64,000 nt of DNA from Polyangium spumosum. GTDB taxonomy: Bacteria > Myxococcota_A > Polyangia > Polyangiales > Polyangiaceae. Position 1 is the first letter of the stretch. Each line of letters opens with the position of its first letter. The notes under the pieces are model-generated. The model was not told the origin of the DNA, made no database searches, and saw nothing but the letters and a program-made list of their open reading frames with translations. The stretch spans positions 62,001 through 126,000 of the forward strand of contig NZ_WJIE01000020.1 of the NCBI RefSeq assembly GCF_009649845.1, written 5' to 3'. A program made the position numbers and the translations under genes. Of this stretch, positions 36,429 to 45,550 are shown one piece after another.

Positions 36429-37205
36429 TCAGCCCTGCTGATCGGCTTCCACGCGCGCGAGCACGACGGTGATGTTGTCGAGCCCGCCGTGGAAGTTCGC
36501 GCGCTCGATGAGCACGCGGCACGCCTCGTCGAGCGACGGGGCCTTCACGACGATGTCGCAGATCTCCGGGTCCTTCACGAGGCCCGAGAGGCCGTCGGAG
36601 CAGAGCAGGTAGATGTCCCCTGCGGCCGTCTCCTCGGTCAAGAGATCCACGAGCACGTCCTCGCGGATGCCGAGCGCGCGCGTGATCACGTTCGGCGGCA
36701 GCCGCTTGATCTCCTCCTCCGTCATCCACGGCGCCATGTGCAAGGCGTCGCTGACGAGCGAGTGATCACGCGTGAGCTGCGTGATCTTGTCACCCCGGAT
36801 GCGGTAACAACGGCTGTCGCCCACGTGACCCACGGTCACGCGCGTCGCGTTCTTGTCGAACATCGCCGTCACGATCGTCGTGCCCATCCCGAAGTCCGCC
36901 ATGGTCTTGAGCGAACGATCGAAGATGCGACGGTTGGCCAGCCGTAGGCCCGTGACGACGTAGTTCTCCTCCTCCGTCAAGTTCGGATCGGCAGGAAATG
37001 GCCATGTACCGTCGCGACCGACGGTGACCGAGAAGAAATCCGAGAGGGTGGAGACGGCCAGCCGGCTCGCCACATCGCCGGAGCGATGCCCGCCCATTCC
37101 GTCGGCAACGGCGACGACATGGTACTCGGGCATCACGAGGAGGTTGTCCTCGTTGTGCTCCCGCATCAGGCCGACATCGGTCATCCCGGCGAACCGGGTT
37201 CGCAT
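36429..37205 (-). CDS. PP2C-type protein Ser/Thr phosphatase
   Basis: 258 residues from the ATG at 37205. All PPM motifs are visible: the Arg and Asp of [25 protein letters not shown] with the metal Asp, [39 protein letters not shown] and the terminal [10 protein letters not shown]. It should dephosphorylate Ser/Thr sites set by Hanks kinases, of which one (kinase-FGE) is in this window, though nothing links the two directly. There are no extra domains. A 178-bp gap with no evident feature separates it from the flavoprotein gene upstream. Confidence 0.95.
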   Translation of the reverse strand: MRTRFAGMTDVGLMREHNEDNLLVMPEYHVVAVADGMGGHRSGDVASRLAVSTLSDFFSVTVGRDGTWPFPADPNLTEEENYVVTGLRLANRRIFDRSLKTMADFGMGTTIVTAMFDKNATRVTVGHVGDSRCYRIRGDKITQLTRDHSLVSDALHMAPWMTEEEIKRLPPNVITRALGIREDVLVDLLTEETAAGDIYLLCSDGLSGLVKDPEICDIVVKAPSLDEACRVLIERANFHGGLDNITVVLARVEADQQG

Positions 37206-37383
37206 GGCCGAACAATAGACGCGGTGGGGGGGCGCCGTGCAAGGTCGGTGAGCAGATCCCGTCACCTTTCCCGCCCAGGACCCCCCGAACCCCACCCCCG
37301 GAAGGACAGCAAGCCCACCAGAACCCCGAAAATGTGGTGTTCACCTGTCGGTTCTGTGCTCATGGCTACGATTTTCCTGGATT

Positions 37384-38979
37384 TTACAACCAGGTCGAGC
37401 CGAGCTCGATCCCGAGCGCTGGCGCGATCGCCTCGGCCGCTCGCACGCCGGACGCCTGCGACTCCTCGAAGAGCGCCATGCCGGGCTGATCCGCGTGCGC
37501 CCACGCCACTCGCTCGTCGAGCAAGACGAGCGGTTCGAAGGGCTTTTCGCCGAGGAAACCAGGGCGCGGACGCGGCATCGCGTGGCCCCACACGCACACG
37601 TCCAGACGCGAGATCTGCTCGCGCAGCTCGGGATGCGCGGGCGCGAGGTCGCAGAGCACGTCGTTCGCGATCTCTTCCCACGGCAGCGTGACGAGGTTCT
37701 TTCGTGCTCCCACGACATCGGGCCCGCCGTACGCGCGGTAGTACGTGAGCACGGTGCGCGAGGAGAGCTCGGTGAGCTGATGGCGCGCGTCGACGTAGCC
37801 GAGGCCCGCTGCATCGTAGAGGACGGAGTCCCACGCCATGTCGGGATCGATCGGGCGCTCGACGTGCATGTTCGCGACGATCCACGGCGAGCTCGCGCGC
37901 ACGGGCAAGCGCGCGGCAGAAGAAGGGAAGAGGCGCGCCGTCACGAACGCAGGCGCGGCGACGACGACGGCGCGCGCATGGATGCGGCGCGCGGCGCGAT
38001 CACGCACGTCGAGCCAGCGCACCTCGACGCGACCGCCTTCGATCGTGCGAAGTCCCGTCACGAGCGCGCCGAGCGAGACGGCCGCGTTCGCCCTCGCGGA
38101 GAGCGCCTTGACGAGCCTGCCGTTGCCCTCGGGCCACACGAGGAAGTGGCTGCCGTCGAGCTCGGGTGTCTTCAGCTTGCGGCCCGCGAAGTAGTGCAGC
38201 GCGGCCCAGGCGCTGACCTCCTCGGGCTCGGCGCCGAAGTCGTCGAGGCACGCGTAACGCACGTACCAGCGCAGGAACGGCGACGTGTAGCCCTCGCGAT
38301 CGAGCCACGCGCGCATGCTGATCCGATCGAGCGCGAGCGTGTCCGGATCCCGCGACGAGAACGCGAGCGGGATCTGGAAGAGGTGCCTGCCGTCCTCGCC
38401 GACGCGCTCGGTGAGCTCGTCCTCGAAGCGGGCGAAGCGCTCCATCTCCTCGCGGTCGCGCCCGTCGAGCTCGTCCTGCGGCGTGAGCCCGGGGTGCCAC
38501 GCGCCGCGGTAGAAGAGGCGCTCCTGCGGCGCGTGGCAGAGCACGCGTGGATCGAAGCGCGGGCGGCCCGCCGCGTCCCAGCCCTGCACCACGCCCATCT
38601 CTTCGAGCAAGCGCAGCGCCGCGCGCGCCTCGGGGTTCGGCGCGGCGAGGTAGTGCGCGCCCCACGGGTGCGGCGCGGCGCCGTCGTCGCCCCACGTGCT
38701 CGTGCCGCCGACGAACGACTCGAGCTCGAGCACGCGCACGTCGAGCCCCGCGGGCGCGAGCCTCCACGCCGCGGAGAGGCCCGCGACGCCTGCGCCGATG
38801 ACGACGACGTCCGCGCGCTCGGCCGGCCCGCTCGGCTCGGGCGCGCCGCCGTCCCGCACGAGGTGCCCGACGCCGTGCGAGGCGCCGATGATCCGACCCG
38901 CGATCGGCGCCTTGCTCGGCAGGATCGTGTCGACCATCCAGCCCGCCGCGACCGCCGTGAGGAAGGCTCGTCGGTCCAT
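37384..38979 (-). CDS. flavin-dependent amine-oxidase-like protein with Tat-like signal
   Basis: 531 residues from the ATG at 38979, the start overlapping the stop of the upstream gene (TGATG), so translation is coupled. The N-terminus is a twin-arginine signal (DRRAFLTAVAAGW), implying folded export with bound cofactor. The FAD dinucleotide motif is VVVIGAGVAGLSAAWRL near residue 55, with LELESFVGGTS after it, as in amine oxidases and phytoene-desaturase-like enzymes. The coupling with a spermidine-synthase-like membrane protein points to a polyamine-related substrate (inference). The final FAD-domain strand is VLLDERVAWAHADQPG. Confidence 0.85.
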   Translation of the reverse strand: MDRRAFLTAVAAGWMVDTILPSKAPIAGRIIGASHGVGHLVRDGGAPEPSGPAERADVVVIGAGVAGLSAAWRLAPAGLDVRVLELESFVGGTSTWGDDGAAPHPWGAHYLAAPNPEARAALRLLEEMGVVQGWDAAGRPRFDPRVLCHAPQERLFYRGAWHPGLTPQDELDGRDREEMERFARFEDELTERVGEDGRHLFQIPLAFSSRDPDTLALDRISMRAWLDREGYTSPFLRWYVRYACLDDFGAEPEEVSAWAALHYFAGRKLKTPELDGSHFLVWPEGNGRLVKALSARANAAVSLGALVTGLRTIEGGRVEVRWLDVRDRAARRIHARAVVVAAPAFVTARLFPSSAARLPVRASSPWIVANMHVERPIDPDMAWDSVLYDAAGLGYVDARHQLTELSSRTVLTYYRAYGGPDVVGARKNLVTLPWEEIANDVLCDLAPAHPELREQISRLDVCVWGHAMPRPRPGFLGEKPFEPLVLLDERVAWAHADQPGMALFEESQASGVRAAEAIAPALGIELGSTWL

Positions 38980-40520
38980 CAGCGGGTGAAGACGCCCCAC
39001 TCGCGCGCGTAGATCGACACGAGCTTCTGATCGTTCAGCCGGTTCACGGGCGCCTCGACGCGACCGATGTCGCGCGGGAAGCGGAAGAGCTCGGGCAGCC
39101 CCGAGGACTCGAGCCAGCGCAGCTTCGTCTGTTCGATCCGCAGCGCGCCCGGCGCGGAGAGGTGCTCGCCGCCCGCGAGGACGAATCCCCAGTCGCCGAA
39201 GCTCGGCACGTACACGTGGAGCGGCGCCGTCTTCCAGCCTGCGGCCTCGAGCGTCTGCACGATGGTCCAGTACGACTCGCGCGCGTACTGCGGCGACGTC
39301 GCTTGCACGACGGCGACGCCGCGGAAGGAGAGGCGCTCGCGCAGCAGGTGATAGAACGCGTCGGTGTAGAGCTTGCCGACCGCGTAGTTCGAGGGATCGG
39401 GGAAGTCGACGATCGCGAGGTCGAAGGAGTCGCGCGACTCTTCCAGGAACTTGTAGGCGTCCTCGTTGCGGACGGTGACGCGTGGATCGTTCAGCGCGTT
39501 GCCGTTCAGCTCGAGCGCGACGGGCAGGGTGCGGAACGCGTCCGTGACGGCGGCGTCGAGGTCGACGAGCACGACGCGCTCGATCGACGGGTAGCGGATG
39601 AGCTCCCGCGCCGCGAGCCCGTCGCCGCCGCCGAGCACGAGCACGCTGCGCGGATCACGCCCGAGCGCGGCGACGGCGGGGTGGACGAGGACCTCGTGGT
39701 AGCGCTGCTCGTCGTCCGAGGAGAACTGGAGGTTGCCGTTGAGGAAGAGGCGCGTCGTGCGCGGCGAGCGCGTGATCACCACGCGCTGGTAGGGCGACTG
39801 CGCCGTGTAGATGATCGGCGCGCCGAAGTAGACGGTCTCGGCGCGATCGACGAAGCGACTGACGAAGCCGAAGGCCGCGGCGAGCACGGCGCCCACGAGC
39901 AAACACTGCGCGCGCAGGCGGATCGTCACGGCGCGATCGAGCGGGAAGAGCCACGTCGCGAGCAGCGCCACGACCGCGTTGAGCAGGCCGAAGAAGAGGC
40001 TCGTCTGGTGCACGCCGAGCTTCGGCAAGAGCAGCGACGGGAAGAGCAAGCTCGCGATGAGCGCGCCGATGTAGTCGAGCGTGAGGACACGCGCGACGAG
40101 CTCCTTCAGGTCGACCTGGAACTGAAGGAGCCGGATGAGCAGCGGGATCTCCAGGCCCACGAGGGTGCCGATGAGCAAGACGACGCCGTAGAGCGCGAAG
40201 CGGAACGCCGCCGCCGCCGTGTAGACCTTGAAGAGCAGCGGCGCCGAGAGGCCACCCGCGAGGGCGAGGCAGAGCTCGATCTCGACGAAGCGCTGGAGGA
40301 GGCGGTCCTCGAGGAACTTCGACAGGTACGAGCCGATACCCATCGCGAAGAGGTACAGGCCGATCACCAGGCTGAACTGGGTGACCGAGTCCCCGAGCAC
40401 GTAACTCGCCAGCGTGCCCGTCACGAGCTCGTACACGAGCCCGGAGGTCGCGATGATGGCCACCATGGCGAGGAGCGCGGGGTGGACCCAGCGGCGCTGC
40501 GGCGACTGCGGCGGCGACAT
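38979..40520 (-). CDS. membrane polyamine-aminopropyltransferase-like (spermidine synthase family) protein
   Basis: 513 residues from the ATG at 40520, which has AGGAAGG six bases upstream. The N-terminal ~215 residues are six or seven hydrophobic helices, beginning ALLAMVAIIATSGLVYELV. The C-terminal ~280 residues are a spermidine-synthase domain: YQRVVITR, LNGNLQFSSDDEQRYHEVL, VLVLGGGDGLAARE (SAM site), VDLDAAV and the catalytic-region VDFPDP. In soluble spermidine synthases the catalytic Asp lies in a similar VDxxDP loop. Such membrane fusions often occur with DUF4178 and DUF350 genes; here DUF4178 is divergent next door and an oxidase is coupled downstream. The real product is uncertain. 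Confidence 0.88.
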   Translation of the reverse strand: MSPPQSPQRRWVHPALLAMVAIIATSGLVYELVTGTLASYVLGDSVTQFSLVIGLYLFAMGIGSYLSKFLEDRLLQRFVEIELCLALAGGLSAPLLFKVYTAAAAFRFALYGVVLLIGTLVGLEIPLLIRLLQFQVDLKELVARVLTLDYIGALIASLLFPSLLLPKLGVHQTSLFFGLLNAVVALLATWLFPLDRAVTIRLRAQCLLVGAVLAAAFGFVSRFVDRAETVYFGAPIIYTAQSPYQRVVITRSPRTTRLFLNGNLQFSSDDEQRYHEVLVHPAVAALGRDPRSVLVLGGGDGLAARELIRYPSIERVVLVDLDAAVTDAFRTLPVALELNGNALNDPRVTVRNEDAYKFLEESRDSFDLAIVDFPDPSNYAVGKLYTDAFYHLLRERLSFRGVAVVQATSPQYARESYWTIVQTLEAAGWKTAPLHVYVPSFGDWGFVLAGGEHLSAPGALRIEQTKLRWLESSGLPELFRFPRDIGRVEAPVNRLNDQKLVSIYAREWGVFTR

Positions 40521-40603
40521 GCCGCGCCTTCCTAGCACCGGGTCGGCTTTGCCGGTGACATGAGGGCGCACGCCCGCGACGAAAATGGGCTACCATCCGG
40601 GGC

Positions 40604-42070
40604 GTGACTAGCCCGTTCGACCGCCAGGCGGCGTGTCCGTCGTGCGGGGCGCCCATAACGTTCCGCTTCGCCGGCGCCGCGGCGCAGGTCTGCAAGCACT
40701 GCAACTTCGTCGTCGCACGCACCGACCGGAACCTCGTCGCCGTCGGCAGGATGGCCGATCTCGTCGACATCCCGTCGCCGCTGCAGCTCGGCGGCACGGG
40801 CCGATGGAGCGGCGGCGAGCCGTTCGCCGTCGACGGCCGCGTGCAGCTCGATCGCGCGAGCGCGCCCGGCGCGCCGTGGCAGGAGTTCTTCATCACGTTC
40901 CCGATGAGCGGGAAGTGGTGCTGGGTCGCGAGCGCGCAGGGGCGCTGGTACTCGACGAGCGAGGTCCCGCTGCCGCCCGAGCTGCCGCCGATCCACGCGC
41001 TCCGCGCGGGGCAGCAGATCAACCTCGGCACCTACGGCGTGTGGACCGTGGCGGAGGTCGGGCAGCGCCGCGTGATCTCCGGCGAAGGCGAGATGCCCGC
41101 GGTGGCCGCGCCCGGCGTGCCCACGGGTTACGCGGACATCGCCGCGCCGAACGGCGCGTTCGGCACGATCGACTACGGCGACGGCCGCAACATCCCGCCG
41201 AAGCTCTACCTCGGCCGGCAGATCGATCCCGCGGTGATGGTGCTCGACTCGGGCGCGCCCGTCGAAGCCGCGAAGGCCGACGTCACGAGCGTCGCGTGCC
41301 CGAACTGCGGCGGCAACCTGCCGCTTGTCACCCCGGGACAAACCGAGCGTATCGTCTGCCGTTACTGCGGCATGGCGAGCGACCTGGACCAGGGCGCGCT
41401 GCGAGCGCTCGGCCCTGCGCCGAAGCCTCCGATCGAGCCGTTCATCCCGCTCGGCGCCGAGGGCAACCTGCGTGGCAATCGTGTCATCTGCATCGGCTTC
41501 ACGATCCGCGGCTGCACCGTGGAGGGCGAGCGGTACCGGTGGCGTGAGTACTTGCTCTATGCGGGTCCGCGCGTTGGTTACTTGTGGCTGATGGAGGAGG
41601 ACGGCGCGTGGTGGCTCGTCACGCCCATCCCGCCTGGCGAGGTCGCGGTCTCCGGCGGCGCCGCGATGTTCCGCCAGCAGCACTACAACTGGAAGCAGAG
41701 CGTCCGCGCCGAGACCGAGTACGTCGTCGGCGAGTTCTACTGGAAGGTCGAGATCGGCGAGGCTGTCCAGGCGACGGAGTACGAGGGGCCTGGTGGCAAG
41801 GTCAGCGTCGAGCAGACGCCGAAAGAGGTGACCTACTCGTTCTGCGAGCGCCTCTCGGCGGGCGACATCGGCGCGGCCTTCGGCATCAAGCCTCCGGCGG
41901 CCTCGCTCATGGCGGGTGGTGAGAACGGCGGATGCACCCAGGGATGCGGCACGCTCATCGTGATCGTGGTCATCCTCTTCATCCTCCTGATCGTCTTCAG
42001 CGACTGCGGCAGCGGTGGTGGCGGCGGCGGCGTCTTCATCGGCGGCCCGAGCTTCGGCGGCGGCAAATGA
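40604..42070 (+). CDS. DUF4178 protein with two zinc ribbons and a C-terminal membrane anchor
   Basis: 488 residues from a GTG at 40604 that lies eight bases after a TACCAT -10-like box, so the message may be leaderless. Zinc ribbon 1 (CPSCG...CKHC) is at 11-33 and ribbon 2 (CPNCGG...CRYCG) is near 230-257. Two DUF4178-type beta-rich modules follow them (WREYLLY...GYLWLMEE and similar). A single helix (LIVIVVILFILLIVF) near 450-465 is followed by a Cys/Gly-rich tail ending GPSFGGGK. DUF4178 has no established activity. It is divergent from the membrane spermidine-synthase-like gene, an association reported for several phyla. Confidence 0.85.
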   Translation: MTSPFDRQAACPSCGAPITFRFAGAAAQVCKHCNFVVARTDRNLVAVGRMADLVDIPSPLQLGGTGRWSGGEPFAVDGRVQLDRASAPGAPWQEFFITFPMSGKWCWVASAQGRWYSTSEVPLPPELPPIHALRAGQQINLGTYGVWTVAEVGQRRVISGEGEMPAVAAPGVPTGYADIAAPNGAFGTIDYGDGRNIPPKLYLGRQIDPAVMVLDSGAPVEAAKADVTSVACPNCGGNLPLVTPGQTERIVCRYCGMASDLDQGALRALGPAPKPPIEPFIPLGAEGNLRGNRVICIGFTIRGCTVEGERYRWREYLLYAGPRVGYLWLMEEDGAWWLVTPIPPGEVAVSGGAAMFRQQHYNWKQSVRAETEYVVGEFYWKVEIGEAVQATEYEGPGGKVSVEQTPKEVTYSFCERLSAGDIGAAFGIKPPAASLMAGGENGGCTQGCGTLIVIVVILFILLIVFSDCGSGGGGGGVFIGGPSFGGGK

Positions 42071-42073
42071 CAA

Positions 42074-42106
42074 AAGCCCCCTTCTCCCGCGAGGGAGAGG
42101 GGGCTT
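42074..42106. terminator. REP-like palindrome, copy 2, between convergent genes
   Basis: AAGCCCCCTTCTCCC pairs with GGGAGAGGGGGCTT with one bulged T and a GCGA loop, followed by GGGGGTGAGAG. It is clearly related to the copy at 36383-36414 and likewise lies between convergent genes, three bases after the DUF4178 stop. Confidence 0.7.
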
Positions 42107-42128
42107 GGGGGTGAGAGCGTCGCCCCGC

Positions 42129-43430
42129 CTAGCCTCGACCGATCCCCGTGTACCAGAACCCGATCGAGCGCAGCTCCTCCGGGTCCCAGATGTTGCGGCC
42201 GTCGAAGAGCGACGGCGTGCGCATGAGCCGCTTGATGCGGTGGAAATCGGGCCGCCGGTACTCGTGCCACTCCGTCACGAGCGCGAGACCGTCGGCGCCT
42301 TCGGCTGCGGCGTACATCGTGTCCACGAACGTCACGCGATCACCGAAGAGCGGGCGGACGTTGTCCATCGCCTGCGGATCGTGCGCGCGCACCGTCGCGC
42401 CTGCGGCGAGCAGGTCCTCGATCAACGTGAGCGCGGGTGACTCGCGGATGTCGTCGGTCTGCGGCTTGAAGGCGAGGCCCCAGACGCCGATCACGCGCCC
42501 CGCGAGTGCGCCGTCGAAGTGGTGCAGGACCTTGCTGCCGAGCACGTGCTTCTGCCGCTTGTTCACCTCCTCGACGGCGCGCACGAGCTCGAGGTCGTGG
42601 CCCATCACGCGCGCCGTGTGGATCAGCGCGGAGATGTCCTTCGGGAAACACGAGCCGCCAAAGCCCGGGCCGGGGAAGAGGAACTTCGGGCCGATGCGCG
42701 GATCGGCGCCCACGGCCTTGCGTACGCGGTCGATGTCTGCGCCGAGCTTCTCCGCGAGCAGCGCGAGGTCGTTCATGAACGAGATACGCGTCGCGAGCAG
42801 CGCGTTCGAGGCGTACTTCGTGAGCTCCGCCGAGCGCGCGCCCATCGCGTGGATGCGGTCGCTCGTGCGCACGAACGGATCGTAGAGGCTCCGGAGCACC
42901 TCGAGCGCGCGTGTGTTGTTCGAGCCGATCACGACGCGGTCGGGCTTCATGAAGTCGTTGATCGCGTCGCCTTCCTTGAGGAACTCGGGGTTCGAGGCGA
43001 CGCCGAAGGGCTGGGTCGTGTGGCGTGAGATGATGGCCTCGACCTGATCGGCCGTGCCGACGGGCACCGTGCTCTTCGTGGCCACGACCTTGAAGCCGTT
43101 CATGTTCTTGCCGATGGTCTCGGCCACGGCGTAGACGGCGGAGAGATCGGCGGAGCCGTCGGCGGCGGAGGGCGTGCCGACGGCGATGAACACGACCTCG
43201 GCGTTGCGGATGGCGCCTGCCACGTCCGTCGAGAACGACAGGCGCCCGGCCTTCGTGTTCTTGGCGATGAGCGTGTCGAGGCCCGGCTCGTAGATCGGCA
43301 CCTCGCCGCGGAGGAGGCGCGCGATCTTGCCCTCGTCCACGTCGACGCATGCGACGTCGTTGCCGAAATCCGCGAACCCGGCGCCGGCCACGAGGCCGAC
43401 GTAACCCGTACCAATCACCGCCAGCTGCAT
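42129..43430 (-). CDS. ugd: UDP-glucose/GDP-mannose 6-dehydrogenase family, probably UDP-glucose dehydrogenase
   Basis: 433 residues from the ATG at 43430 (AGGG eight bases upstream); a GTG at 43439 is less likely. The Rossmann motif IGTGYVGLVAGAGFA starts the protein, GTPSAADGSADLS is the NAD-proximal loop, and the catalytic Cys261 lies in GFGGSCFPKDI. The C-terminal domain begins near VIGVWGLAFKPQTDDIRESPA. The family oxidises the nucleotide sugar's C6 in two NAD-dependent steps, here most likely to UDP-glucuronate for surface polysaccharide. No glycosyltransferase genes adjoin. Confidence 0.95.
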   Translation of the reverse strand: MQLAVIGTGYVGLVAGAGFADFGNDVACVDVDEGKIARLLRGEVPIYEPGLDTLIAKNTKAGRLSFSTDVAGAIRNAEVVFIAVGTPSAADGSADLSAVYAVAETIGKNMNGFKVVATKSTVPVGTADQVEAIISRHTTQPFGVASNPEFLKEGDAINDFMKPDRVVIGSNNTRALEVLRSLYDPFVRTSDRIHAMGARSAELTKYASNALLATRISFMNDLALLAEKLGADIDRVRKAVGADPRIGPKFLFPGPGFGGSCFPKDISALIHTARVMGHDLELVRAVEEVNKRQKHVLGSKVLHHFDGALAGRVIGVWGLAFKPQTDDIRESPALTLIEDLLAAGATVRAHDPQAMDNVRPLFGDRVTFVDTMYAAAEGADGLALVTEWHEYRRPDFHRIKRLMRTPSLFDGRNIWDPEELRSIGFWYTGIGRG

Positions 43431-43488
43431 GGCGCGCACCCTATCATTTCGCGAGGGCTCGTGTGTACGTGGCGCGACCCACGCCGAC

Positions 43489-43995
43489 TCAGGGAATCAC
43501 GATCTCGGCGGCGTGTCCTTCGCATCCACGCAGCACGAACCCGAAGCGATCACCGGATGCGCGCCTCTCCAGATCCTTGCAGGTCGAGCGGTGTACGCCG
43601 CGCGCTCCGAACCTGTCGCGGTTGTCTTCGACCACCTCGATGACGCGGCTCGGCCGCACGCGCAGCGTGTACGTGATCGGATCGCCCTCGACGGTGTGCA
43701 TCGTGATCACGAGCCCCGCGGGGCTCCCGTTCCGCCACGCGTCCCAGAGGCACGCGCGCGCGGCGGCGTCGTAACCGGCGCCGTGCACGTTGGTCTCGCG
43801 CCCGCACGTGGAGTTCGCGCCGTCCTCCTCCGACGGCATGCGGCCGGCCTCGACGACGGCGGTCGAGCGCGTGTCGCCCTCGGCCGGGGTCTGCGGCGAG
43901 CTGCACCCGCATGCGACGAGCAGGAGCGAGGCGACGACGTGTCCGAGACGTCGCGCCGAATCGCGCGAGTTCAAAGGGGATTCGAAGCCATGCAT
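43489..43995 (-). CDS. small lipoprotein of unknown function
   Basis: 168 residues from the ATG at 43995; an in-frame ATG at 44031 would place 12 extra residues before the signal peptide. The signal segment ends LLLVAC and is followed by GCSS, a normal lipobox. The mature part has four Cys, of which STCGRE, ARACLWD, STCKDL and RGCEGH could pair. Strands such as GLVITMHTVEGDPITYTLRV suggest a small beta domain. I recognise no family. It is transcribed alone, divergently from the GNAT gene. Confidence 0.7.
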   Translation of the reverse strand: MHGFESPLNSRDSARRLGHVVASLLLVACGCSSPQTPAEGDTRSTAVVEAGRMPSEEDGANSTCGRETNVHGAGYDAAARACLWDAWRNGSPAGLVITMHTVEGDPITYTLRVRPSRVIEVVEDNRDRFGARGVHRSTCKDLERRASGDRFGFVLRGCEGHAAEIVIP

Positions 43996-44093
43996 GAAGG
44001 GCCAGGGTACGCCGCGTTCGGCGTTCGGCAACAGCGCGCGGCGAGGAGATCGAAGCGCCGTTCTGCACGGACGGCGCCGCGGTATGCTGAGGC

Positions 44094-44741
44094 GTGCAAT
44101 ACGACCGGGGGTATCACGAGGCGCGGGAGCTCGAGGACGGCCGCGTCGTCAGGTTGCGATGCATCCGTCCCGAGGATCGTGACGCGCTCGTGCGCGCGTT
44201 CGGGAAGCTCTCGCGCGAGTCGCGGTACCGCCGCTTCCTCGCCGACATGCCCTTCCTGAGCCCCGCGATGGCGCGGTACCTGACGGAGGTCGACGGCAGC
44301 GACCACGTGGCGATCATCGCGACGGCGGACTCGCTCGATCTGAAGGAAGAAGAGGGCGTCGGCGTCGCGCGGTTCCTGCGTTTGCCCGAGGAGCCTGACG
44401 TGGCCGAGGCGGCGGTGACGGTGATCGACGCGTACCAGGGCAAGGGGCTCGGCCGTATCTTGCTCGACGTCATCTCGCGCGCGGCGCGCGAGCGTGGCAT
44501 CCGCGTCTTCCGCTCCACGGTGCTCGTCTCGAACGCGCCGATGCGGCGGCTGCTCGACGAGGCGGGGGGCATCGTGCGGAGCGACGACGGCGAGACGATC
44601 GTGGTCGACACGCCGCTCGAAGAGCCTCGCCCGAGCTGGTCGGATCTCGCGATCTTCCGCGTGCTGCGCGCCGCGGCGGAGGCCACGCGCGACGCCCTGC
44701 TCGGCGAGGCGGACGATCGAGGCGAGGTCGACGAGAGGTAA
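44094..44741 (+). CDS. GNAT-family N-acetyltransferase
   Basis: 215 residues from a GTG at 44094 that lies five bases after TATGCT, so a leaderless start is possible. The GNAT fold is recognisable: RLRCIRPEDRDALVRAF opens the domain, VAEAAVTVIDAYQGKGLGRILLDVI contains the acetyl-CoA Q-x-x-G-x-G loop, and NAPMRRLLDEAG forms the final helix. The RxRFL region after LSRESRYRRF resembles acetyltransferases fused to acyl-CoA synthetases, but here it stands alone. The acceptor substrate is unknown. The OsmC gene follows after 22 bases, probably in one transcript. Confidence 0.88.
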   Translation: MQYDRGYHEARELEDGRVVRLRCIRPEDRDALVRAFGKLSRESRYRRFLADMPFLSPAMARYLTEVDGSDHVAIIATADSLDLKEEEGVGVARFLRLPEEPDVAEAAVTVIDAYQGKGLGRILLDVISRAARERGIRVFRSTVLVSNAPMRRLLDEAGGIVRSDDGETIVVDTPLEEPRPSWSDLAIFRVLRAAAEATRDALLGEADDRGEVDER

Positions 44742-44763
44742 CGATTCTGCGATACGAGGGGAC

Positions 44764-45150
44764 ATGCGAAACGTCACGGTGAAGACGGGCGAGGGGAAGT
44801 TCGGTCAGTCGATCCACGTCGGACCGCACGAGCTGCGAGGCGACGAGCCGCCGAGCGCGGGCGGCGACGATCGTGGCCCCGACCCGTTCGAGTTCGTGCT
44901 CGCGGGCCTCGGCGCGTGCACGTCGATGACGATCAAGATGTACGCGGATCGGAAGGGCTGGCCGCTCGTCTCGGTGGAGGTGGACGTCGCGGGCGAGAAG
45001 CGCGAGGGCGCGTTCGTAGCGAAGAGGTCGATCCGGCTTCAGGGAGACCTGACGGAGGAGCAACAGGCGCGGCTGCTCGACATCGCGAACAAGTGCCCGG
45101 TGCACAAGATGCTGACGGGGAAGATCGAGATCGAGAGCGCGCTCGCTTGA
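44764..45150 (+). CDS. OsmC/Ohr-family peroxiredoxin-like protein
   Basis: 128 residues from the ATG at 44764 (GAGGGG just upstream). The two family cysteines are present: Cys52 in GLGACTSMTIKMYA and Cys111 in NKCPVHKML. The catalytic Arg of true Ohr is not obvious at its usual place, so this fits the broader OsmC subgroup. The family reduces organic hydroperoxides through the Cys pair. It is the second gene after the GNAT. A 43-bp palindromic tandem repeat follows within 30 bases. Confidence 0.9.
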   Translation: MRNVTVKTGEGKFGQSIHVGPHELRGDEPPSAGGDDRGPDPFEFVLAGLGACTSMTIKMYADRKGWPLVSVEVDVAGEKREGAFVAKRSIRLQGDLTEEQQARLLDIANKCPVHKMLTGKIEIESALA

Positions 45151-45175
45151 GGCGGTGAGGGCGCAAGAAACCGAC

Positions 45176-45435
45176 GACCGAGGGTGTTCGAACGCGTCGA
45201 GCCTCGCTCCTCACGGTGACGCGAGGGTGTCCGAGCGAGATCGACGTGCGCGCGTCACGGTCACGCGGGGCTCTTCGAACGCGTCGACCCCCCCGCGTCA
45301 CGATGACGCGAGGGTGTTCGAACGCGCCGACCCTCACGCGTCACGTCGACGCGACGGTGTCTCGAGCCCACGCGACCCCCCCGCGTCACGATGACGCGAG
45401 GGTGTTCGAACGCCTCGACCCTCACGCGTCACGTT
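45176..45435. repeat. six tandem copies of a 43-bp partly palindromic unit
   Basis: Units start at 45176, 45218, 45262, 45305, 45348 and 45393, with lengths 42, 44, 43, 43, 45 and 43. The best-conserved start is GACGCGAGGGTGTTCGAACG; the unit ends with CGCGTCACG plus two variable bases. Each unit can fold on itself, since GACGCG-A-GGGT faces ACCC-TCA-CGCGTC around a TTCGAACGCG core. The array fills most of the otherwise gene-free stretch 45151-45550. There is no unique spacer between units, so it is not a CRISPR array. The rest of the interval (45436-45550) shows nothing clear. Confidence 0.85.
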
Positions 45436-45550
45436 GATCTGCGACGTTCGACGAGGGGCGAGGGCCTCGGTTGTTCGTTTCGGCGTGGGGCAGCCGAAGC
45501 CATGCGTGATCCGCTCTACGCGGGCTCGTCGAGGCGGCGCCGAGCCTTGC

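Noticed and set aside
45155-45394. Short frames with repeated DARVFER and DPHASR peptides
   Set aside because: The peptide repeats are produced by the 43-bp DNA repeat, occur in more than one frame and have no start with a ribosome site.
45176-45435. A CRISPR array
   Set aside because: There are no unique spacers: the whole 43-bp unit repeats, and no cas gene is near.
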